Source: Liquorilactobacillus ghanensis DSM 18630 (GTDB taxonomy: Bacteria > Bacillota > Bacilli > Lactobacillales > Lactobacillaceae). Taken from it: a stretch of DNA of 64,000 nucleotides. The notes below the pieces were generated by a model. That model worked only from the letters and a program-made list of their open reading frames with translations, did no database searches and had not been told where the DNA came from. Both the position numbers and the translations under genes were made by a program. Where the stretch lies: assembly GCF_001435235.1 (NCBI RefSeq), contig NZ_AZGB01000016.1:293257-357256 (forward strand), given 5' to 3'. Of this stretch, positions 1 to 7,152 are shown piece by piece (within the stretch, counting starts at the first letter, position 1; each line of letters opens with the position of its first letter).

Positions 1-958
1 AACCACGAAGTGGAACGCTGAAAATAACTTTAACTCTGCAACAGATGAGAATGGGAATCCGCTAAAAGTTACAGATTTAGAAGTAACCGGTAGTGTAGAT
101 CCAACCAAACCAGGAAAATATGAAATAACATATAGCTATACAGATGGAGCTGGTAATCAGATCAGTAAGACGATCACAGTAACAGTGGTCGCATCTAAGG
201 CAGCAATAGACGCGAAAGATAGCACGATCATAGCTGGCCCGACCACGAAATGGAACGCGGGAAACAACTTTACTTCGGCAACGGATGAAAATGGCAATCC
301 TTTACAGATTTCGGATCTGACAGTAACCGGTAGTGTAGATCCAACCAAACCAGGAAAATATGAAATAACGTACAGCTATACAGATGGAGCCGGCAATCAG
401 ATCAGTAAGACGATTACCGTGACAGTGGTCGTATCTAAGGCAGCAATAGATGCGAAAGATAGTACGATTACTGCTGGAAATACTTGGAATGCTTCGAATA
501 ATTTTATCGGTGCTAAAGATGAAAACGGCAGAGAATTACGACTATCTGATTTAACTATTAGTGGGAAAGTTGATACACAGACACCAGGAAGATATACGAT
601 CGTTTATAGCTATACAGATTCAGCAGGGAACACGATTTCCAAAACGATTAATGTAACAGTCATTGCAAGTCAATCACCAGACAATAAAAATAATGATGAT
701 TCAAATGTCGCTCCATTTAATAATGATGGTTCGAATGAAAATTCAAAAACTGATGATGGTGATAACTCAAATATTAGTGGCTCATCAGTTAAAGCAAAAT
801 CCTTAAAAAGTAATAAGGATCAAAGTAGCCAAACATTGCCTCAAACTGGTGAGGAGCAAAACACATTAATGTCAGTTATAGGTATGTTGATACTAGCTTT
901 GGCTGGTGTTGGAACCCTTTGGGGATTCAAACGGCATACTAAAAAAGATAAGCAGTAA
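1..958 (+). CDS. LPXTG cell-wall-anchored surface protein with Ig-like repeats (5' end outside window)
   Basis: The frame is open from base 2, so only the C-terminal part of a larger surface protein is present. It shows one partial and two full repeats of about 80 residues, each with a KWNA..NNF.SA.DENG core, a VDPTKPGKYEITYSYTD segment and a KTITVTV end, typical of bacterial Ig-like (Big_3/DUF5011-like) modules. The first two repeats are spaced exactly 240 bp and are nearly identical in DNA; the third is about 78 residues and more diverged. An Asn/Asp/Ser-rich linker (nt 670-830) follows, then an LPQTGEE sortase signal, a hydrophobic segment and a basic KRHTKKDK tail. The product should be covalently fixed to peptidoglycan by sortase A. 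The ligand is unknown. The internal ATG at 185 is not a start. Confidence 0.93.
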   Translation, partial: TTKWNAENNFNSATDENGNPLKVTDLEVTGSVDPTKPGKYEITYSYTDGAGNQISKTITVTVVASKAAIDAKDSTIIAGPTTKWNAGNNFTSATDENGNPLQISDLTVTGSVDPTKPGKYEITYSYTDGAGNQISKTITVTVVVSKAAIDAKDSTITAGNTWNASNNFIGAKDENGRELRLSDLTISGKVDTQTPGRYTIVYSYTDSAGNTISKTINVTVIASQSPDNKNNDDSNVAPFNNDGSNENSKTDDGDNSNISGSSVKAKSLKSNKDQSSQTLPQTGEEQNTLMSVIGMLILALAGVGTLWGFKRHTKKDKQ

Positions 959-1041
959 TCCATTGCTGGATAACAACAACAGTTCATACTGCGGTACTTG
1001 TAAAAATAAACTGACAGGTAACAATTTGTAACAAAAAATTG

Positions 1042-1094
1042 AAAAATGAAGCGTCTTGGATAGGTAACTATTTCCAAGATGCTTCATTTTTTTA
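1042..1094 (+). terminator. Rho-independent terminator after the LPXTG gene
   Basis: A long stem (AAATGAAGC.TCTTGG pairing with CCAAGA.GCTTCATTT) is followed by a run of T. It ends the surface-protein transcript. The rest of the 959-1281 gap holds one more perfect 8-bp inverted repeat (1114-1121 with 1130-1137) without a T-run and no clear promoter. Confidence 0.85.
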
Positions 1095-1281
1095 AACAGC
1101 ATGAGGATCGTGATTCGTTGCTTTTTTCTGCAACGAAGGGCTTGTTATTTATTTTGGAAATGTTAACCTTTAATTAGTTAGGAAGATACTGTGATAGGCA
1201 TGTTTTATCGTTAATAATCAATGATTCTGAAACAAAATTTAACTCAACGACAACAATGACAAAGACTAAGGAGTAAGGATA

Positions 1282-2079
1282 ATGCTTCCCAAATTAATTT
1301 TTAGCGATTTGGATGGAACTTTATTAAATAATCAGCATCAGATTACACCTAAAACACAGCAAGCAATTTTGCGGGCAGTGGCAGCAGGAAGTAAGTTTAT
1401 TCCGGTATCGGCACGGATGCCAACTGCAATTGCACCAATACTGCAAAATATTGGTTTGATCACACCACTAATTGCCTATAATGGTGCTTTGATTCGTGAT
1501 GCGCATGCTCGAAGTATAAAATCAATGGCACTTCCGGTTGTAACAGCTCAAAGTATTTGCAACGATGTTGAACAGCATTTTCCTAACTTAGTCTGGAATA
1601 TTTATGGTGAAGATCGTTGGGCAGCGACCAATAATGATCAAAAATGGGTGCCAAATGAAGAAAAAATTGTTGGTTTGCAGGCGCAGCGTTTAGTGACAAT
1701 TGCTGAAATTGCGCAATTTAAATTGATTCATAAAGTTTTATTGATGGGAGAATCTGAATCGGTTAAGCAAGCAGAATCACTGATCAAGCAATATTATCCA
1801 AAACTGTCAATAGCCCGTTCATCACCTAATTTAATTGAAATCACAGCTGGTGGAGTTGAAAAAAGGCAAGCAGTCAGCTGGTTAACGAATTATTATCAAG
1901 TTAGACCTGAAGAAACAATTGCTTTTGGTGATAATTACAATGATTTGGGAATGCTGACGACGGTTGGCACTGGTTACGTAATGGGAAATGCTCCCCAAGA
2001 AATTAAAAAAAGAGCTGGCAAATTAACAGCTGATAATGATCATGACGGAATTGCAGCAGTTTTGCAACAGTGGTTCTAA
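1282..2079 (+). CDS. Cof-type HAD-IIB family sugar-phosphate phosphatase
   Basis: This 265-residue protein has the HAD order of motifs: DLDGTLL at residues 9-15 (nucleophile Asp and acid Asp), the Cof-type cap insert, a conserved Lys region near residue 190, and GDNYNDLGML near residue 213 with the Mg-binding Asp pair. Cof/YidA-type enzymes of this length dephosphorylate sugar phosphates or flavin phosphates in the cytosol; the substrate cannot be read from sequence. The ATG at 1282 sits behind AAGGAGTAAGGATA and the N-terminus begins directly with the HAD beta-strand, so the start is firm. The gene is monocistronic: a terminator precedes it at 1042-1094 and another follows at 2139-2186. Confidence 0.9.
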   Translation: MLPKLIFSDLDGTLLNNQHQITPKTQQAILRAVAAGSKFIPVSARMPTAIAPILQNIGLITPLIAYNGALIRDAHARSIKSMALPVVTAQSICNDVEQHFPNLVWNIYGEDRWAATNNDQKWVPNEEKIVGLQAQRLVTIAEIAQFKLIHKVLLMGESESVKQAESLIKQYYPKLSIARSSPNLIEITAGGVEKRQAVSWLTNYYQVRPEETIAFGDNYNDLGMLTTVGTGYVMGNAPQEIKKRAGKLTADNDHDGIAAVLQQWF

Positions 2080-2138
2080 GTGTTTTATCATTTAGCAAAT
2101 TTGCATTGAAATGATATTGTTAATAATTATGATGGCTT

Positions 2139-2186
2139 AAAAAAAGAAGGATCTGTTTTATTTGAAAAACGGGTCCTTCTTTTTGT
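2139..2186 (+). terminator. Rho-independent terminator after the HAD phosphatase
   Basis: The stem AAAAAGAAGGA..GTTTT pairs with AAAAC..TCCTTCTTTTT and ends in T-rich sequence. Confidence 0.85.
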
Positions 2187-2270
2187 TTTGAAAATCGTCG
2201 ACGGATCAAAATTAGGAAAAATTTGTTTATAATTATTCAAAATATGTAATTTAATGCCTGGGTGAAGATT

Positions 2271-2353
2271 TTTAAAATGATTCGAATAAATTTAATCTGC
2301 CACAATACTAAGCGCTTACATAATTTAGCTGAATATGTTAAAATATTTATAAT
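2271..2353 (+). promoter_or_regulatory. Upstream region of the HMA/P-ATPase locus: shared 14-mer, cre-like site, candidate -10 boxes
   Basis: The 429-bp gap between the HAD gene terminator and the metal locus has no coding sequence. It contains the 14-mer TTTAAAATGATTCG (2271-2284), found again at 6051-6064 before the DUF6110 gene, followed by a TTTAAT -10-like box (2291-2296). A cre-like site (2307-2320, 12 of 14 consensus positions on the minus strand) and a perfect TATAAT (2348-2353, with only a weak TTAGCT 17 bp upstream) lie just downstream. Which -10 box is used is not decidable by eye. The remaining sequence to 2508 is AT-rich with nothing recognisable. Confidence 0.4.
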
Positions 2354-2508
2354 AATGGTGATAAAGTTAGAAGAAATTGTTTTATTAAACGGATAACAAA
2401 TTAATTATTATTGTTTTTTAAATAATAATAGTGATTAATATTTGATTTAAACGATTAGCATTTGTATCATTAATTTAGAATGGTTATCGATGGAGCGGAG
2501 GACTTGGA

Positions 2509-2832
2509 ATGCAGTTGCTTTCTTTGTTTGAATTAAAACGTGAAGGAAAAAGGTTAAAGCGGAAATATCGGATTGAGGTGCTCAGTGTAACTAAAGAACG
2601 GGTTCGTTTGCAGTCACCTTATTGGCATAATAATGCAGCGCTGCTGGAAGATATCAAACGTTATTTGCTGCAAGATGTTCCCGAGATCAAGGAAATCCGA
2701 TTAACACCGCTAATTGGTACAGTTACGTTGTATTTTTCGATTCCCAAGGAGTTTCCTTTTGAAACGCTGCAATTTTTAGAGCAGCAGTTAGAAAATATTT
2801 ATGCTCAAAATGGGGTGAATTTAAATGAATAA
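2509..2832 (+). CDS. Small HMA_2-like domain protein (P-type ATPase accessory)
   Basis: This 107-residue cytosolic protein has one ferredoxin-like fold segment (about residues 22-80: RVRLQSPYWHNN, then a helix, then IKEIRLTPLIGTVTLYF). The same pattern recurs in the next two proteins and in the protein at 5437, and matches the HMA_2 type of heavy-metal-associated domain. The CxxC metal motif of classic HMA domains is absent. Its ATG follows GGAGCGGAGGACTTGGA, a good ribosome binding site. The stop overlaps the next start by 8 bp, so the genes are translationally coupled. It is probably a partner of the P-type ATPase two genes downstream (inference from context); the metal or other ligand is unknown. 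Confidence 0.65.
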   Translation: MQLLSLFELKREGKRLKRKYRIEVLSVTKERVRLQSPYWHNNAALLEDIKRYLLQDVPEIKEIRLTPLIGTVTLYFSIPKEFPFETLQFLEQQLENIYAQNGVNLNE

Positions 2833-3361
2833 GTTATTGAGTTTTGGTCTAATGACCGTGGGAATGAGTGGTTATAAAAAGCTGATGCGGACGCAAAATA
2901 TTAAAGTTGTTTATGCCAATAGTTACCGGTTGCGGCTGCAAAGTAATCGTTGGAAAAATAAGAATATTCATGCATATGTCAAGCAACGAATGGCGGAGTT
3001 CCCAGAAATTGAGACGGTAGCAGGATCTGCTGAAATTGGCACACTGTTATTTAATTTTAAAAAAGCCAGTTTTTCACAGCAAGAATTTGATGATTTTCTA
3101 AATGAATTAGTAAAAATGACTGATGAAGCATATCAAGAAGCTCCAGTAACCGCACTTAATCGGCTTTATGATGGCAAACAAAAAGTTGATCATTTGTTGA
3201 AACGAGCTTCACTGGGTTTGATTGATAGTGATACATTGATTTTTTCCTACAGTTTAGTTAAGGGAATTCGGGCATGGAGCAGCCGTCCGCAAGCTGCATT
3301 GAGTTTCTTATGGTGGAGTTATTCAATTTTAGATCGAGTCAATAGAAAGCGGGAAAAATAA
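2825..3361 (+). CDS. HMA_2-like domain protein, second copy with C-terminal extension
   Basis: The 178-residue protein has an N-terminal HMA_2-like segment (about residues 26-78, YRLRLQSNRW..., ending in GSAEIGTLLFNF) homologous in pattern to the preceding protein, again without CxxC. A C-terminal helical half (about residues 100-178) contains a moderately hydrophobic stretch (LSFLWWSYSILD) that may associate with the membrane. It overlaps the upstream gene by 8 bp, and its stop abuts the TTG start of the ATPase gene (1 bp gap), so all three are one operon. A structural or regulatory role beside the P-type ATPase is inferred from gene order only. Confidence 0.6.
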   Translation: MNKLLSFGLMTVGMSGYKKLMRTQNIKVVYANSYRLRLQSNRWKNKNIHAYVKQRMAEFPEIETVAGSAEIGTLLFNFKKASFSQQEFDDFLNELVKMTDEAYQEAPVTALNRLYDGKQKVDHLLKRASLGLIDSDTLIFSYSLVKGIRAWSSRPQAALSFLWWSYSILDRVNRKREK

Positions 3362-3362
3362 C

Positions 3363-5420
3363 TTGAAATTAGTTCATCAATTGCCAGGCAGATTACGACT
3401 GCATTTAAAACAAGAACTAAAAAATTATTCTGAAGTGCAGATTGAAGCAATCGCGCGGAGTGTGCCGGGAATTTACAGTGCTAATTGCAATCGGTTTTCA
3501 GGCAGTTTGTTGTTGTATTATGATCCACAGCAAATATCTCCGGGTAAAATTCGCCAAGAGCTTAATTGGTCTTTCAATCAGCATTGGATTTTTAAGCAAC
3601 GAGCTGCAGCAGCACTAGTAGCATTAATCAGTGCGGCAGTTTTAGAACATTCCTATGAACAATTGCCTAATCATTGGCGTAAACCTTTGCTGGGTGGCAG
3701 TTTATTATTGAGTGCTGCACTGGATCCGAAGGTATTTACACGTGGATTTAAACAATTGCTGCGCTTGAAACCGACAGCAGATAGTTTAACGATGGTTAGT
3801 ATTTTAGCGGCCTACTTGATTAAACAACCAGTAACAGCAACAACTGTGATGATTATGAGCGGAATATCAAACCTTATTGAAGAAATTACAGATCGCCGCA
3901 GTCACTCCTATTTAGAAAATTCTTTAAAATATCGTGGACAAACAGTTCACCGTTTAAAAGCTGGTAAATGGCAGGATATCCCGTTAAATCAAGTTAAGCA
4001 AGGTGATTTGTTGGCCTGTTATACTGGTGAAAAAATTTTAGTTGATGGTCAGGTTGTCAACGGGAAAGCCAGTGTTAATGAAGCTGGAATCACCGGTGAA
4101 TTCCAATTAGCAAAAAAGCGGCCGGGAGATCAAGTGTTTGCTTCGACGGTGGTTGAACAGGGACAATTGGAAATTACGGCAACCAAACTTGGTTCACAAA
4201 CAGAAGAAGCTGCCATTTATCAATTGCTGCAAGAAGCTCAATCCAACAAGAGCGAATTACAAAAAACAGCCGATCGTTTGGCACAGCAAATGGTTGGAAT
4301 TTCATTTACGGCAGCTGGGTTAACTTATTGGCTGCAGCGAAATTTGCTAAAAGCTATTAGTGTGTTGGTAGTTGATTTTGTTTGTGGGGTCAAATTGTCT
4401 AGTGAGATCGCAATTCTGACTGCAATGAATCATTTTACACAACAACAAGTGGTTGTTAAAGGCGGTCGGACAATTGAAAACGCAGCCATGATTAAAGAAG
4501 TGATTTTTGATAAAACTGGAACTTTGACAACTGGTCAACCAACGGTACAAAAAATTTCTTTGGCGCCTGGTGTTTCGCAACCGAAATTGTTAGCAGCAGT
4601 CGGTTATGGCGAGCAACATGTCAACCATCCAATCGGACGAGCTATCATGAAGTTGGTTAAACGGCATGATATTGACTTGGAAACATTACGGCTTGAGGAC
4701 GAGGAAGTTTTGACCGGTTATGGAATCATCGCACATAATTTCCATGGTCAAAATGTTTACATTGGTTCTGAGAAATTAATGAAACAGCATGCAATCAGTG
4801 GGTTTGAACAGCAAGTTGAATTATAAGATCCAACAGCTCGGGTGATTTATGTTGCAGTTGATCAGCAGCCATTGGGGATTATTGTTTTAAATGACCAAAT
4901 CCGCACTAAAATGAAGCAAACGATTACCAAATTGCGGAAATTGGGGGTGGTAAAAGTTACCATGCTGACAGGTGATAAGCAGGCAGTAGCTCAGCAAGTT
5001 GGCCAGCAGCTTCAGCTTGATCATGTTGCTAGTGGGCTTTTACCGCGTGATAAAGTTGATTATGTCAAAAATGCGCAACAACAGTGGCCGGTGATGATGG
5101 TTGGTGATGGATTAAATGATGCTGCCGCCTTGAAATGGAGTATGGTCGGAGTAACTTTAGGTAAAAATGCCAGCGGCGCGGCCAAAAATGCATGTGATGT
5201 TTTAATTCAAGATGATCGACCTGAAGTTATTTCGGAAATTATAGAAACTTCACAACAGACCATGCGGATTATTAAACAAAACTATGCCGCTGTGTTCACG
5301 TTGAATACAGCTGATATTATTTTAAGCTTGAATGGCCGCATCAAACCGGTTTTAAGTGCAATAATTCATAATGGAACAACGATTGGGGTTATTTTACATT
5401 CACTGATTAAATTACGCTAA
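3363..5420 (+). pseudogene. P1-type cation/metal-translocating P-type ATPase, interrupted by an in-frame TAA
   Basis: Reading frame 3363-5420 encodes a P-type ATPase of about 685 codons that is split by a TAA at 4824-4826 (codon 488). Upstream are an N-terminal HMA_2-like domain (KLVHQLPGRLRLHL, no CxxC), membrane helices, the actuator motif as TGEF rather than TGES, a TM motif DFVCGVKLSSE in place of the usual CPx, the phosphorylation loop DKTGTLTTG (Asp383) and the HP motif. Downstream, in the same frame, are the MLTGDK and GDGLNDAAAL hinge motifs (Asp582) and the last helices. Neither half is a functional pump alone. The second half could only restart at weak codons such as GTG 4842, which has no ribosome binding site. 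The start is TTG 3363. This is a recent nonsense mutation, a sequencing error or, less likely, readthrough. Substrate unknown. Confidence 0.85.
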
Positions 5421-5436
5421 AAAGGAGCATTCAGCT

Positions 5437-6036
5437 ATGAAAATCTTACATGAAATTCCTGGTAGAGTCCGTGTGTATTATCCAGACTTGAAAATGTCGC
5501 CAAATATCTGCCGCCAGATTACTTATAGTTTATCAGCACGCCAAGGTATTATTTCAGTTCGAACTGAACCGCGAATCTCAACGGTCGTTGTTTATTATGA
5601 TCAAGCAGCGCTGTCGTTTGATCAAGTTATTCGAATTTTATCAGTTTTTGAGCTATATGATGACGGACAACTACTATCACGTGATTTTTGGCAACAATCA
5701 GCTTCCTTAAGACGAGCCGTACAACGTTCAGCTGTTTCAGGAGTTTTACTGACAATGAGTTATGCGACTCATTTTTTGCAGCATCCTAATGCCTTATTAG
5801 ATGTTTTTACAACAATTTTTACAGGCTATACCGTTTTATCACATGGTGATCGCAAGCAGGGACGAATTAGACATCCAGATATTATTACAGCGTTTATTAC
5901 ATCGTTTGCGTTGGGACCAACCAAGATGACAGAAGTGGCGTTGACCTCTTGGATTGTAAACGCTCTAGAATTGATTCAAGATTACCATCAGTTAAACGAG
6001 CGTCAGCAAAAAATGTTGACACAGACGGCTTTTTAA
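5437..6036 (+). CDS. HMA_2-like domain membrane-associated protein downstream of the P-type ATPase
   Basis: This 199-residue protein begins MKILHEIPGRVRVYYPD, closely like the N-terminus of the ATPase (KLVHQLPGRLRLHL), so it is another HMA_2-like domain (about residues 1-70) lacking CxxC. The C-terminal part has hydrophobic segments (about residues 95-150) resembling the first helices of such ATPases. It could be a stand-alone regulatory paralogue of the ATPase N-terminus. It follows the ATPase frame by 16 bp with a good AAGGAGC ribosome binding site and ends the co-directional run, before a separate extended -10 promoter. Function unknown. Confidence 0.6.
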   Translation: MKILHEIPGRVRVYYPDLKMSPNICRQITYSLSARQGIISVRTEPRISTVVVYYDQAALSFDQVIRILSVFELYDDGQLLSRDFWQQSASLRRAVQRSAVSGVLLTMSYATHFLQHPNALLDVFTTIFTGYTVLSHGDRKQGRIRHPDIITAFITSFALGPTKMTEVALTSWIVNALELIQDYHQLNERQQKMLTQTAF

Positions 6037-6050
6037 GCCAATAAAATGTG

Positions 6051-6075
6051 TTTAAAATGATTCGTATGTTATAAT
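6051..6075 (+). promoter_or_regulatory. Extended -10 promoter with the shared TTTAAAATGATTCG element
   Basis: TG-T-TATAAT at 6067-6075 is an extended -10 box. The 14-mer TTTAAAATGATTCG at 6051-6064, identical to 2271-2284, occupies the -35/spacer region where an activator or repressor could bind. It lies about 35 bp before the DUF6110-type gene. Confidence 0.55.
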
Positions 6076-6108
6076 AAATTATAGATAGTATTTTAAGGAG
6101 GGATTTCG

Positions 6109-6360
6109 ATGATCAATTTTGATAAGGACTTTTTTGTCGGCTTTGTAGGCGGAACAATTGTTGGTGCTACTGGTTATAAACTATATGAAGATAATGCAAG
6201 CGACTTAAAACGTTTTGTTAAGAACCCATCACTTAAACATTCAGCTAAAACAAGTGCTGAACCAACTTTGGAAGAATTAATTACTCAAAAAGAAAATTTA
6301 GAAGATATGATTGCTGAAAAAGAATTGGCTGAAAAAGAAAAGAAAGTTGCAGTGAAGTAA
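6109..6360 (+). CDS. DUF6110-type small membrane protein
   Basis: This 83-residue protein has a short N-terminal hydrophobic segment (about residues 8-26) containing GFVGGTIVGATG, a Gly-zipper-like pattern. A charged C-terminal half rich in Glu and Lys follows (about residues 50-83, probably helical). I recognise it as the DUF6110 type that accompanies HMA_2 proteins and P-type ATPases in lactobacilli and clostridia. The layout recalls the mycobacterial PacL/DUF1490 proteins that scaffold metal-exporting P-ATPases; this is analogy, not homology shown here. It has its own promoter (6067-6075), an AAGGAGGG ribosome binding site and a terminator (6385-6437), so it can be made without the broken ATPase. 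Confidence 0.6.
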   Translation: MINFDKDFFVGFVGGTIVGATGYKLYEDNASDLKRFVKNPSLKHSAKTSAEPTLEELITQKENLEDMIAEKELAEKEKKVAVK

Positions 6361-6384
6361 TTAGATAATTTATGCAGATAATAC

Positions 6385-6437
6385 TAAAGCCAAAAGCAGC
6401 GATGATTTTATAAATCGCTGTTTTTTTGGCTTTATTT
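6385..6437 (+). terminator. Rho-independent terminator after the DUF6110 gene
   Basis: Nested stem: AAAGCC pairs with GGCTTT and CAGCGAT with ATCGCTG, with T-rich sequence on the 3' side. Confidence 0.85.
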
Positions 6438-6501
6438 TGAAGAAAATGCTAAATTACTTTAGAATAGAAAGTGTTAGCTTTAATAGAGAGGGGAGAAAAT
6501 A

Positions 6502-7005
6502 ATGAACGATCCTAAATTTAAATTTCCAGATAAGGCATCATATAAATTTGTGACTGATTATTTTGAATCAAAAGGAGTGAAAGCTGATGATATTGCTTCA
6601 ATAACATATAATATCCAGCAACGCTATATTCCAAATTTAGAAATGAGCGAGGTACGAGCTGCTGTAATTGATGTTTTACACAAACGCGAAGTTTTGAATA
6701 ATGCCATGGTCGGAATTGTTTTAGACCAGTTTGCCAGTCGGCGACAATTACCGGAACCGCTGCAAAGCATTGTTGAAAATGATAGCGGTGTTTTTGGTGT
6801 CGATGAGCTATTAGCAGAAGGTGGCATTTCTGGAATCTACGGTAAAATTGCAACCACTAATTTTGGTTATTTGGATAAAGAAAAGCATGGCATTCTTAAA
6901 CGGCTCGATCATCCAACTGACGGAAATGTAAATACTTTTTTAGATGATATTATTGCGGCAGTTGCAGCAGCTGCTGGGGCCAAAATTGCGCACGCCCACG
7001 CATAA
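6502..7005 (+). CDS. pgpA: Phosphatidylglycerophosphatase A family protein
   Basis: The 167-residue protein matches the Gram-positive PgpA/YutG form. Its C-terminal half carries GVFGVDELLAEGGISGIYGK, then NFGYLDKEKHGILKRLD, and ends in an Ala-rich helix with DDIIAAVAAAAGAKIAHAH. PgpA enzymes remove phosphate from phosphatidylglycerophosphate at the membrane to give phosphatidylglycerol. The Gram-positive form lacks the membrane helices of the E. coli enzyme, and its exact substrate is less certain. The ATG follows AGAGGGGAGAAAATA. It appears monocistronic: a terminator precedes it and the next gene has its own TTGACA element (7067-7072). Confidence 0.8.
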   Translation: MNDPKFKFPDKASYKFVTDYFESKGVKADDIASITYNIQQRYIPNLEMSEVRAAVIDVLHKREVLNNAMVGIVLDQFASRRQLPEPLQSIVENDSGVFGVDELLAEGGISGIYGKIATTNFGYLDKEKHGILKRLDHPTDGNVNTFLDDIIAAVAAAAGAKIAHAHA

Positions 7006-7152
7006 ATAATTAATTTTGAAGTTCATATTTTATGATAATTGTTGAATAATAAGCAGGAGATTTTTATTGACATCTTTCTCTAGTGTGATAAGTTAAAAAT
7101 GATAATTAGATTATGATTAAAAAAAGATAAACTAACGGGGAGAAAGACGACA

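Noticed and set aside
1-480. Direct repeats with 240-bp period that might look like a CRISPR or satellite array
   Set aside because: They are in frame within a surface protein and encode 80-residue Ig-like modules.
1114-1137. Perfect 8-bp inverted repeat (TTCGTTGC/GCAACGAA) as a terminator
   Set aside because: No T-run follows on the plus strand and a strong terminator already lies at 1042-1094; its role is unknown.
4824-4826. Stop codon recoding (selenocysteine, pyrrolysine or programmed readthrough) in the P-ATPase
   Set aside because: The codon is TAA, the strongest stop, with no recoding hairpin or context seen; a nonsense mutation or sequencing error is simpler.
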